Part shown: one piece after another, positions 11,703 through 21,492 of the stretch
Layout of the letters: each line of letters opens with the position of its first letter
Numbering within the stretch: the stretch's first letter is position 1
DNA from: Leptoclinus maculatus
Lineage: Eukaryota > Chordata > Actinopteri > Perciformes > Stichaeidae
Length of the DNA: 64,000 bases
NCBI GenBank assembly: GCA_032191485.1
Contig: JAVDOI010000001.1
Span: forward strand, 29,869,948 to 29,933,947
Direction of reading: 5' to 3'
Made by a program: the position numbers and the translations under genes
The notes under the pieces: generated by a model
What the model was told of the DNA's origin: nothing
What the model saw: the letters and a program-made list of their open reading frames with translations, nothing else
Databases searched by the model: none

Positions 11703-11734
11703 GTCCTGTGCTCTCCTTGAGGAGAGCACAGGAC
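11703..11734. repeat. Perfect 15-bp-arm hairpin, 2-base loop
   Basis: GTCCTGTGCTCTCCT, loop TG, then the exact reverse complement. It follows a short (TAG)n run and lies in an intron of the SAM-like gene. Confidence 0.9.
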
Positions 11735-12277
11735 ATGTAACTTATACAGCAGACACTTATGTTCCAGCAGGTAAAAATAATGGATTTAATGTTAGTTGAC
11801 CTTACAATGTTGGTGCTTGTATAGTCTATGATTTGTCAGTTTGAAGGCAAATAAACCTGTTGATTTGCTGTAGTACAAACAAGTGCAAAGATAGCTGTAG
11901 ACATTTTCTGATAATAGTATACTTTTATCACACAGTATCTGTCAATACAAAGTTCAAATGAACACATGTGCTGCTAATGTCTGTGGCAACTGTATCTCTG
12001 CATTGAGAGTATGCAGAGGACTGCCAGTGTGTCTGTGTTTTTGTCTTGTGCAATACAGTAATAGGTTAAACACTATAGTCATACAGTCACTAATTAATAA
12101 TGTGGACATATGTAGTCGTGATGGTAAAGACCTCATAACAGTGATACATCGGCCATTCAAGGATGTTCAGCATTAAGCAAGGCAAGAATGTTAAATCCGA
12201 AAAATGGACATGAGCGATGGCAACACATACTGACTCCTAACATGATTTTGGTCCAATAATGTTTCTCTCTGTCATAG

Positions 12278-12390
12278 ATAATGAAGTAGATGGGCCTACA
12301 CTTCTCCAGATGTCTGAAAGAAAGTGAGCGAATCATTCCAAAAATGAAAGACCAAGTGAAGTTCCTGTCTGCTTTAGCGCAGCTGAAAGT
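12278..12390 (+). pseudogene. SAM-domain-like exon with a frame disruption
   Basis: The exon lies between CTCTGTCATAG and the donor GTGAGT. One frame gives NEVDGPTLLQMSERK and then TGA; the next frame gives RIIPKMKDQVKFLSALAQLK. Together they match helices 3-5 of a SAM (sterile alpha motif) domain (pattern ..DG..LL.M.E......P.M....FL.A...L), so a small insertion or deletion near 12329-12335 has broken the frame. SAM domains mediate protein-protein or RNA interactions. The upstream half of the domain was not found. The gene resembles a large, uncharacterised multi-copy teleost SAM-domain family. Confidence 0.5.
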
Positions 12391-12515
12391 GTGAGTTACG
12401 TTATACAGTGAAGCCTTGTAATTTCAGTTAAAATTCTAAGGATTTACTTGTCTTGTTTTTGGTAGTTTTTTTTACATGTTGGCTTAAATTAAAATCTGAT
12501 TTTCCTCCCCTTTAG

Positions 12516-12666
12516 CAGTGAAAGCAAAGCCCCTGTGAGTCAGAGAGCCCTAGCAGTCCAACCAATGATCAACTGCCAAGTCCAGTTTCCTCCAAAAGTC
12601 TTCACGGCACTGACCAACAAGGATGCAGCTCTGTTTGACCATTTGAGCGTGATTGCGGTACATCAT
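12516..12666 (+). CDS. SAM-like gene, second recognisable exon
   Basis: The acceptor CCTCCCCTTTAG and donor CAT|GTAAGC enclose an open frame in phase with the previous exon's end. It includes QVQFPPKVFTALTNKDAALF, followed by DHLSVIAVHH, resembling the linker and helical region after the SAM domain in the multi-copy fish family. It ends in phase 0, but the next exon needs phase 2, so either a small exon between 12667 and 13198 has been missed or a second frame disruption exists. Confidence 0.45.
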
Positions 12667-13198
12667 GTAAGCAAACCATGTATCTATCATCTGTGAGCTC
12701 CAGATCAGACTGGAGATGTAACCACAAAAAAAAAGGCTAAGTAGTACTTGCTATCTGGCATTTTCAAAGCATGTGACAGTAATCGAAATAGAAACGGTGT
12801 CCGACAAAAGTTCAGCTCTAAACGGTGCACAGCGCAGTACCACTCGCGGCCATTTAGGACACAGTGTCATGGACATAATGAACAACAAAAGATATTTGAA
12901 TAGTTTGAACTTATGTGTTTTTCAAGAATGAATATTCAAACATAATTTTGGGCCAATTTTGACAGCCGTAATGTACAGTAATGACATGTTATCTGCCTGT
13001 AAAACAAGTTTCCTTATTAATCACGTTTTAGGTCTGTATGCCATAGTGAAAACTATGCATCATGATGACAAACTACACATTTGCAGACCTTTTAACTGCA
13101 CTTTCTGATCATTTGAGTTAGGTATCTGTTTATTGCGCTGATCTGGAATGTTAATCTTGTATAACGCCTTGTGTTTTGTTCCTTTTGAAAACTTACAG

Positions 13199-13286
13199 GT
13201 ATCTGTCTCATATTCAGTATGTGCAGCTCTTTAAGTCTGTCCTGCTCAACTTCCCTTTTCTGAAGGGAAGTTGTGGATCTGGATAT
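13199..13286 (+). CDS. SAM-like gene, third recognisable exon
   Basis: Acceptor TTACAG, donor TAT|GTAAGT. After one split base the frame reads YLSHIQYVQLFKSVLLNFPF and ends LKGSCGSGY. This corresponds to the '...Y...A..L...P.L......GY' segment of the teleost SAM family as I remember it. An 11-bp inverted repeat with a 5-base loop (13247-13273) lies within the exon. It leads in phase 0 into the next exon. Confidence 0.5.
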
Positions 13287-13393
13287 GTAAGTAGTATTCT
13301 CTCATTGACTAAAAGAGTAATGCTAAACTGAATTTTATGCTTCATACTTCATGCTCCAGCTCAGTCCTAATTGTGTCATTGTTTATTACTTAG

Positions 13394-13595
13394 CAAACAT
13401 ATGCAATGGATGCTGGGGAGGACCAAAGAAGTACGAGCCACCGTATTGCAACAATGAAGCAGGAGTGCCAAAAGATGAGGCCCAACTTGGACATCATTTG
13501 CCAATGCCTCCAGAGAGTACAGAAGACACTATATTCAACAACACTCTACTGCAGAGGTCTTAAAAGAATTCCCCTGCTTCTCTATTCCAATCTTG
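13394..13595 (+). CDS. SAM-like gene, fourth recognisable exon
   Basis: 202 bp after ATTACTTAG, ending CTTG|GTGAGT. The open frame includes DAGEDQRSTSHRIATMKQEC, then a basic/helical region and an IPLLLYSNLG end. Its position and style match the GED....H...L..E..K.KP segment of the multi-copy fish family. Phase 0 in, phase 1 out, consistent with both neighbours. Confidence 0.55.
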
Positions 13596-13757
13596 GTGAG
13601 TGTTTTATCTAATATATAACACGTGCTCTAAAAAGTTGACTTGACGTTTACCTAGATACTTTTATCAAAATCAACACTCCTGAGGGAATTGGACAGTCTC
13701 AAAACTTTGCAGAATCAGAATTGTGACTTTTATTGAAAAATTATTTGTCATTTGCAG

Positions 13758-13837
13758 GCCTGTTGGTGAATGCAGCCATACTCCTCCTACCATCGGTCTT
13801 CAAAGAAAATGCATCACAGCTGTTTGCAATAGATAAG
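13758..13837 (+). CDS. SAM-like gene, fifth recognisable exon
   Basis: 80 bp between TTTGCAG and the donor AAG|GTTAGT. Two bases complete a Gly codon, then LLVNAAILLLPSVFKENASQ LFAIDK in two pieces: a hydrophobic helix followed by a polar end. Phase 1 in, phase 0 out. Confidence 0.55.
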
Positions 13838-14048
13838 GTTAGTCATTTGTGTTTGTGGGGGGGCAACTTGAATTTGTTTATTTAAAAAAGGGAAATATAT
13901 TTTCAGAAAATTAAGATTAAGTGAAATTTCAAAAATATGACATCTAATCTCAACAAACTAGCATTTTATGTGCAACTAAGCATATCAGAAAGCTTTGATC
14001 TTTAAACATTACAGAATACAGCTTTAAGTTTCAAATGTTTTGTTTCAG

Positions 14049-14309
14049 GAACCACTAAGCCCAACACCGACAATTGTCCTGAGCAGCAGCGATGGCAAGC
14101 CCCTGAGTGACAGCACAGATGTTTTTGTAGCAGTGGATGGACAAAAAATGATGGTGGACAATGAAGACGCAGACGGTTCATTGGTCATGGGTGTTGTGTT
14201 GGCCCTCTATCATCTGACATTTTTTTTTTCATTTTTGGAGGCATTTATCCTAAAGCTGGACACACGGGTAGCTGTGCAGAGAGTGGCAAATGCTCCGAAT
14301 ATTTCTTAG
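14049..14309 (+). CDS. SAM-like gene, terminal exon
   Basis: The exon follows TTGTTTCAG and runs open for 86 codons to TAG (14307-14309). It begins EPLSPTPTIVLSSSDGKPLS and continues with an acidic stretch (VDNEDADGS), a hydrophobic helix (LVMGVVLALYHLTFFFSFLE) and LKLDTRVAVQRVANAPN. The last part resembles the C-terminal helix of the multi-copy teleost SAM-domain proteins. An AATAAA signal at 14363-14368 follows. No DDE, RNase H-like or zinc-finger motif is visible, so a transposase role is not supported by motif. Confidence 0.6.
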   Translation, partial: EPLSPTPTIVLSSSDGKPLSDSTDVFVAVDGQKMMVDNEDADGSLVMGVVLALYHLTFFFSFLEAFILKLDTRVAVQRVANAPNIS

Positions 14310-14362
14310 ATAGGACACTGCATGTAGCACATGGATTACATTGTATAGAGTTGATTTCTGAC

Positions 14363-14368
14363 AATAAA
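14363..14368 (+). terminator. Polyadenylation signal of the SAM-like gene
   Basis: AATAAA lies 54 bases after the stop codon, inside the TIR-bounded unit, so the predicted transcript ends within the unit. Confidence 0.6.
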
Positions 14369-14552
14369 GTGAAGTGCAGTACATCTACAGGTGTTTGTTT
14401 TATCCAAAAATCTATTTGCCATCATTTCTGTGCATGTAAAAGATGATTTTATAGATCATCACGGAAAAGATCCTGGAATATGATCTCTAAAAAAGAGTGG
14501 GAACCCTGATTCCATTGTTATGCTGTTAAAATGTAAAAGAAAATCATGTTTT

Positions 14553-14927
14553 CCAAAAATCGGTTCTCTTAAAGAACCATTTATTCCTGGGAAGAACCAT
14601 TTATTCCTGGGAAGAACCATTTTTACCTAAAGAACCATTTGAAAAGGGTTCTTTATGGAACCATTTGGGTCCATAAAGAACCTTTTTGAAAATGGTTCTT
14701 TCAAGAACCTTTTTGTCTTTAGGTTCTTCAAAGAACCAGAAATGGTGCTTCAAAGAACCATTTTTTGAAGGTTCTTTGAAGCACCTTTGTGGGTTCTTTA
14801 AAGAACCGTTTAAGGAAATGGTTCTTTAAAGAACCCTGGTCGGAAAGGTTCTTTGTGGAACCAAAAATGGTTCTTCTATGGCATCACTCCGAAGAACCAT
14901 TTTCGGTTCCAGGTGGAACCTTTATTT
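14553..14927. repeat. Right subterminal GGTTC/GAACC palindrome array
   Basis: About two dozen GGTTC or GAACC half-sites in 375 bases, many paired as GGTTCTTTAAAGAACC or GGTTCTTTGAAG. It includes two tandem copies of GAACCATTTATTCCTGGGAA. It is denser than the left array and lies just inside the right inverted end. Confidence 0.85.
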
Positions 14928-14938
14928 TTCTGTGTGTA

Positions 14939-17900
14939 ATGGGCGATGTTATATTGCTCCTAATAAACAAAGATGGACCAGGTAACATGGAGGCTCTTTG
15001 CTCAGTGAAATTATTGCGAATTTAACAACTTCTGCTGGAATATACATCATGTTTTACTACACATTTTAGTAATCTCGTCAAAATTTGTTTGATGTATGAT
15101 GTTTTCTACATCATATAATATTTGTTTGTGGTTCCTCTGTGCATGTGCAGCATTTAAATAGATATGAGACTGTCAAGTAGCTTTGTGTTGATTACAAGAA
15201 CTTTAATGGTTCATTGTTTATTCAGGGATTTTTAGAATTTGTGATGATCTAGTTATTTCTGCTAGATCAAGATGAGCCCTGTTGCTCCTGTGCTTTTGAC
15301 AGAATTGTAAAAAAAGACTGATCAGCTCAGAGAAACTATTTCCACTGCAGCCTCTTGTCTCAGTCAGCTGACTTTGATTGGTAACTATGATCCTGTGATG
15401 CAGGCGGCTAACAAGTGTGTGTGTGTGTGTGTGTGAGAGTGTGTGTGCGTACCTTCACTAGCCTGTAGGCAGCTTCCTAGGCGACATATTGCCCCGTTGC
15501 ACCTGCTTTGATCACCCACGCATAGCAGGGAACAGGAAGGAGGCGAAGGAAGGAATGGGGGAGAGCGGGAGAGAATAGATGAGAAGAAAGGAGAAGAAAG
15601 GTAGCTAAAGGAAATGCAGTGTAAGAGGGAGACGTGAGAAAGATTTGGAGTAAAGGATTACATTTTAGAAGAGTGGGAGAGGAGAGAGATGGTGAAGAGC
15701 TGAAACGGTGCAAGAGAATTAAGATGGGTGAGGTTGGGGATATAATAAATACAGAGACAAGTGGATTCATTTCAGGAAGAAACAACAACAGTCAATTTAG
15801 AGAATAGTAAGAGACTGATCTCCTGGGTAAATTTGGACAAATAATATTACAATCATCGATCACCAAATGGTCTATTACTCTCTTTTCTGAACTCACCTAT
15901 CCACTGGCAAGAGTCAAAAGTTTAATTTCCTGCCCAAGATAGCGAGAAAAATGTTCATGCTAAATTGTTCAATGTTGTTGAGATTGGTGATAATTGTTAG
16001 GCCCACTTAGCCTTTGTCTTGAGGTAATCTTGTTTTATACAAGTGAATCTTCTGGTATGGATTTAGACCACTTCAATGTGCTCGGACAAGAAAAATGACT
16101 GAAACCCGAACTTCTATAACCAGAAAATGTATGTATTTATCCCACTTACCTCTTGAATGGCATCTTCAATAAATTCTGCTTCTCTTTTTCCAGTAATTTT
16201 ATAGCAGAAAACAAAAGCAAATGTGGTTCACATGAGAAATATATTTCACACAAACAGGGATTTTACAAATGTTAACTTGGTATTCACCAGAAATACGTTG
16301 TAACTTACTTTAATAAGATGAAGATACATGCAAAAACATTTGGAACAACTCTCATAACAAGCTCTGTGAGGCTGTACAACTGTGCTAAATGCTAAGACCG
16401 GCATTGCCATATTTACCCTTTCAGTTGTGTGCTTTAGATTGCTAATGTTCACTAATTAGATCTGAACACAAAGTACGGCTGATACGGTAAAGCCGTTTGG
16501 AAGTATTAAGTCAAAAACCAGATCTGATGATGGAGCTAGATGAAAAGTGAACAGATAACCAAAGTGATTACAACTCATGCTGAGCGGAACGTCTGTTCCA
16601 AATCTGATAGTTTGATCGTGATTTTCAGAAACAGACTGAAAGTAGGGCCTCATGACCCTTCTTACTTTTGGGGTTTTGAGCAGGAGGTGTCAGAAAAGTT
16701 AACCCAACTCTATTTAATGAAAAAGGTCTCATCCAATAGTTGAAGTTTGGTAGTCATCAAAGTCAGGAGGAGTCATTCTCTGGGAACCAGGAGTGTCTGT
16801 ACCATATTTCATGGTAATCATCCAGTCTGGAGAAAAGCGGTGGACCGACTGACCGACCAACATCCCTAGAGACATGCCGCTGTCATGGCTAAATCACTAC
16901 AAAAGAAACAAGCGACTTTCAGTCCAACAAGGACTCATAGTAAAGTTTAAATATGTCCAGTTACCCTTCAGCTCAACGGTCGTCTGGTTCTAAGAGCCTG
17001 CTCTGATTATGAAGAAGCCCAATCAAAGATGAAAGAAAGACGGAGAGGTGATGAGGACATGGTGAAGATGTGGGGTTTACGTGGAGCTTTGTCATTTAAT
17101 TCTAAGGTGAGATTACTCATGAATATATGGTAATATCCTTCAACTCCTTATCACAGAACGCTGAAACATAGGAAGACAATCGAGAAGTGATACCGGGGAT
17201 AAAATCTACCGTCTCTGGCTGTTAATAGAACTTGAAACAGCGACATCTCTTTGGAACAAGCAGCTGAGAGGGGAGAGGAAGAAGTCGACAGTCAAACAGT
17301 GATTTTGACCAATTAATGGATCAATTTATTATTTTATGGCATTTTCATACGTAAAGTGATACAATTTGACATGCAGATGTTTTACAAAACCTGAAACAGA
17401 ATTACACAGATTTCGCTGTCATCCAATGTAGATCCTTTATGAGACCTGACAATCAATTTGGGAGTGACGGCAGGTTCCAAATCATGTGTCCTGAATTTAG
17501 GTGTTTGGTTTACATTTGGATTTAAGATTGTGGATAATAATAAGAATGGACAGAGAAGTCTTGAAGATACAGAAGGAGTGGGAGAGAAAATGAGAGTTAA
17601 GAGTGTGCAAAGGTGAGGTGGCGCAGGGGGAGACACAGTGAGAGGGGGGTGTCTTCAAACTGAGAATGAAAATAGAAAACGGGGGAGAGCAAATGGCAGG
17701 AGGGTGAGTGAATGAAGATGGGTTAAAACCACTAGGTGTCCTTTTTGTGATTGGCTCCGGCTACCTGCAGAGATGTGCAGCAAAAGAGAGAGAGAGATGC
17801 CAATGAATAGTGAATTTAATTTGAAAGCCTTTGGGGAGTGAGAGAGACAGTGAGTGACAGAGAGGGAGAGACAGAGGGTTATGGTTAAGCAATAGTAAAT

Positions 17901-18399
17901 CTAATTGAATGGCCGTTAAGATGTGCAAGAGGAGAAAGGGAGAGGGTGAGAGACAGAAAGCAACAGAGCCAATGAAGGGAGTAATGGAGGTAGGAACAGC
18001 AGTATTGTACAACAGGACCGACTCTTCCACAGACCATTCAGTCCACGAGTTTCATTACGACGCCATTCAATCTTCACATTCATTTCATTTAGTCTCTTCA
18101 AGATACCATTAATGAAAGCCTTTTCTCTTTTCTTCCACACATCAGCAGGGGAAATTAAAAAGAACATGTTACTGCCATAACTTTTGTAATTCTGTAATTA
18201 TTGTCAATAATTAAAAAAACATAAATACAATATTGTTTTATGCTGAATAATAATGACCAGAGAATAGTTTACTGCTGACTTATCCAGGACGGGTAACGGG
18301 TTTGTAACATGTTGGCTATTCTAGTGCTGAGAGAGCAAGTTTCAGAAAACCAAAACCTTTTTAGGAACCTAAATATCAAACAAATTTCTAGTCCCACGG

Positions 18400-18436
<37 letters not shown>

Positions 18437-18522
18437 GTTTCCCTCTCAGCGGAAATACTGTCATCAGTTAGCGAACGGTAGACTTTTGGGATTAACATGG
18501 GAAGTGTATGTGTGTGTGTGTA

Positions 18523-18557
<35 letters not shown>

Positions 18558-19179
18558 AAGAGAAACCCATCACCACATTCCATCACAGACATACAGGGCT
18601 TAACTTTTAACACACAAAAACAGGGATTAACATGGGAAGTGTGTGTAATGGATATATATAGAGGAAAGATGGATGTTTTGAAAACCTGACAAAAACAACA
18701 ACACACACACACACACACACACAGATGGTATGTGAAGATTAAATGCAGAACAGAGACAGAGGCCTACAGGTCTCCATGCTCCTTCTCACACACAAACACA
18801 CGTATGACCGCTTACTTTGTATGTCAATACAATTGAACAGAGAAAATGTTTTTTTATGTATCTTTAGGTGCAGAACAATTCATTAGTGAGTGCTAGCTGT
18901 AGTTTTCAACCTTGAACAGAGATGTTTCCCTCTACTTCCAGCTGTTACAGCATGCTAAGCTTCGCTAATCGCCTTCCAAGTATAACTCTGAAGTATTTAC
19001 TCATCTCACTCTTAAAAAGAAAGCAAATAAAAATCATTCACAAAATGTTGAACTATTCCTTTAAAGGAATTTATATTGGATGACAAATAAGAAATTAAGA
19101 CAGAAAGTGAAGTTAGTCCACTAAATGAAATGCACATGAGTCCAGTCCTCTTTATTTTTCTTTATTTTGTAGCTGCATC
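14939..19179. other. Intergenic region between the TIR unit and smyd3
   Basis: No exon recognised. It holds (GT)n at 15416-15450, purine-rich tracts at about 15535-15740 and 17520-17960, and a fish repeat around 16690-16900 (...ATTTCATGGTAATCATCCAG... GTGGACCGACTGACCGACC). (CA)n lies at 18402-18434, a GT-rich tract at 18507-18554 and (CA)n at 18702-18721. The 20-bp sequence GGGATTAACATGGGAAGTGT is duplicated at 18488-18507 and 18623-18642. A reverse copy of the TTAGCTTAGCATAAAG repeat family lies at about 18888-19073. Confidence 0.6.
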
Positions 19180-19296
19180 TCAGTGACTGCTTGATGACTG
19201 TTGAACCATCTCAGTGCGACATTCCTCCATCTTCATCAGTAGATCGGTGGTCATTGGGTGATCGCCCCCGTGGGTGAGCTTTATGATCCGATAGGC
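19180..19296 (-). CDS. smyd3: smyd3 terminal coding exon
   Basis: This exon follows TTTCCCAG and has 38 codons plus TGA: AYRIIKLTHGGDHPMTTDLL, MKMEECRTEMVQQ and a short Ser-rich tail. It aligns with the end of SMYD3 (...THGREHSLIEDLILLLEEC...) but is a few residues longer. On the - strand, two AATAAA complements (19151-19156, 19161-19166) lie within 30 bases of the stop, so the polyadenylation site may be close or further towards lower coordinates. Confidence 0.92.
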   Translation of the reverse strand, partial: AYRIIKLTHGGDHPMTTDLLMKMEECRTEMVQQSSSSH

Positions 19297-19654
19297 CTGG
19301 GAAAGGAGAATTAAACACTCTCAATGAGCGTCTTAGCTGTCACTTCTGCTCTTGCTAGAACAATGTGGGATAGTAATGTGCTGTAGTTGGAAGTTGAACC
19401 GTGATGCTATACTCACTAATAGATGTTTAAAAAGGAAACTTTGTCAACAAAAGTTACAATAAAATAATTGCCCGACTTGTCTGATCACCTCTTTTGTTAC
19501 ATGTCTCAAGACCTTGTCCATTAACTCAGCGAGGAAAATCTTATAACTGATAGGAGTGACGGATAAAACTATAAGAAGTAGATCATCGCTGTACAAAAGA
19601 GCACTTTGCTTTTACTTTGGCAATTGGTGTTTGTCAGTATTTCATCCCTCGCAC

Positions 19655-19763
19655 CTGTTTGAATGTGTCCAAAGCGTCCTCAATATGTTCCAGGTAATGT
19701 TGCAGCTTTCCGACTCTCATCAGCTGGACCCCGTGGACCGGATGAGGATCGGGGTAGTATTGG
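19655..19763 (-). CDS. smyd3: smyd3 exon, second-last coding
   Basis: This 109-bp exon has acceptor TCTCTGAAG and donor CAG|GTGCGA. It encodes QYYPDPHPVHGVQLMRVGKL then QHYLEHIEDALDTFKQ, matching SHPVRGVQVMKVGKLQ of SMYD3. A 6.9-kb intron separates it from the exon at 26649-26823. Confidence 0.92.
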
Positions 19764-20429
19764 CTTCAGAGAGAAGAGAGAAAGGGAAGATGGTGAGACA
19801 TCGGTGAAAGAGGTTTTCTGTTGGCTTGGTGCAACTTTTGCACAGATCTCTCAATTTAAGAGGAGACACCCGAGGCAAAAACATTGGTTTTCATGCACTC
19901 TTTTGCACTATTTTGCTTCCATAACACGTCTTCTTTCAGACTCTTGGAAAGAAACATCCAAAATAAGCATTTAAGTGTTTATTTTACTTCTGTTACGTCT
20001 ATTTGAGTCTAAACTTCTTCTATATTCACCAAAAGTTAGCATTAGATAATTCCTCATTTGCATACTTAAACATACATTTTCAGAACAATAATTGTCTGAA
20101 TGTGAGTCATCAAATGGGGAAGTGTCATGGCAATATCTTTTTTTTAAACTATTCATATGTGGTGACATCCCTTAATTTGAATAAATAATACTGTATTTAC
20201 TCCTTTTGTACTTTTGTCCTTCTGGCATCCGCTTTGTTATTGCAATTCTAATTCCCCTTGGCTTTTTGCCTCAACATTCTACATACTGTTAAGAAAATCA
20301 TACTTTTTTTTTTAGCTCATTCAAGAGCTGTTAATTCTACTTCTAAAACCAAACAGAATTATGAATAACAAACTATTACATCAGACTCTTATTTTAGGGG
20401 CTGTACTGTATTATCCATCAATTGTGCCA

Positions 20430-20925
20430 TTCATTTTCTGACACTTATCCAGGCCCAGGTCATGGGGTGTCAGCGGGCATCCTTTCCTCCGAGCCCGATC
20501 TTCCAGCTCTTTCCTGGAAGATCCATCATGATTTACTGCCAAAATGCAGAAACAGCCCTCCCTCTGGTTCTACACTGCTGGAAGGCTTCTCCACACAAGA
20601 CACCCAGAGGGACATGATTAAAAAACATGTAGGCTTGATGGCGAAACTCCCATGACCCCTCAAGTATCCTCACAAGAGTAAAGAGCTGGCTCGATGTCGC
20701 ATGACCAGGATATGAATTCCACAATACTCCTCATGAATCTGAGATTTAACAATCGTCCTCAATCTCGTATCTAACACCTCGGCATAAGCTTTCCAGAGGA
20801 AGCTGAGCAGTGCGATGCCCCAATAATTGGAGCACACTCTCTGGTCCTGTTTTTAAAAATCGGGAACCATCACACACGTCCTTGAACTCCACATGCCACG
20901 GAAATATTGAGATCTTTAAACCTTT
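20430..20925 (-). mobile_element. Degenerate non-LTR retrotransposon (LINE) fragment
   Basis: On the - strand, broken frames give pieces typical of a fish LINE reverse transcriptase: VPDFKNR, CAPIIGASH, then QLFTLVRILEGSWEF and FNHVPLGVLCGEAFQQC, corresponding to the 'LYTL.R.LEGSWEF' and 'DRVPR..LW..L' regions. Stops and frameshifts are frequent, so it is dead. A 10-bp inverted repeat with a 7-base loop lies at 20497-20523. The clade is not resolved. Confidence 0.6.
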
Positions 20926-21341
20926 CTAGGCAGCCATAGAAAGCCAGTCAAAGCAAGGTACAGCATGCCTTATATGATGAAGTTTGATCAAGTCCACTTT
21001 TAAATGAAAGTGTGTCGGCTACACTCGAGGTGGCAAGACTTTAAAACATATGCACTTCACCATTCGCTTTAACATTAATAATGCACAAAATGAAAATGTA
21101 GAAAGTCACACCAACACATACTGTATATGTATATGTACAGTATACTAGTATATATCACATGACCTGTGCTACTTCTGTGCATATGTATTCACCTTGTAGT
21201 GCCTGTATTTCCCTAAAAGCTGATCTTCATGTGACACAAAAAGATACAGAAAGAGCGAGTGTTGCTTTTGGGATGTGTGTCCATTGTGATCAGCCTGATC
21301 AATGACTTTGACACCAAGACACTCCCACAACCATCATAGAC

Positions 21342-21342
<1 letters not shown>

Positions 21343-21401
<59 letters not shown>

Positions 21402-21408
21402 CACACAG

Positions 21409-21490
<82 letters not shown>
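21343..21490. repeat. Interrupted (CA)n microsatellite, ~148 bp
   Basis: CA units with one GGCACACAGGCA interruption near 21399-21412. Thr-His and Cys-Val reading frames are repeat artefacts. Confidence 0.95.

Positions 21491-21492
<2 letters not shown>

Larger units (their letters stand above)
9860..14936 (+). mobile_element. 5.1-kb TIR-bounded unit carrying a spliced gene
   Basis: The left end (9860-9880) and the reverse complement of the right end (14916-14936) match at 19 of 21 positions, beginning CACACAGAAAAA and ending GGTTC. TA lies immediately outside both ends (9858-9859, 14937-14938), consistent with a TA target duplication. Inside each end are arrays of GGTTC/GAACC half-sites, often as GGTTCTTTAAAGAACC palindromes (9876-10010 and 14561-14922). 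Between them are an AT-rich repeat, a promoter-like segment and a complete set of exons with a polyadenylation signal. No recognisable transposase is present. The alternative is two independent MITEs flanking a host gene. Confidence 0.55.

Noticed and set aside
14553..14927. Regularly spaced repeats resembling a CRISPR array
   Set aside because: Short palindromic half-sites with variable spacing in a vertebrate genome, without unique equal-length spacers.
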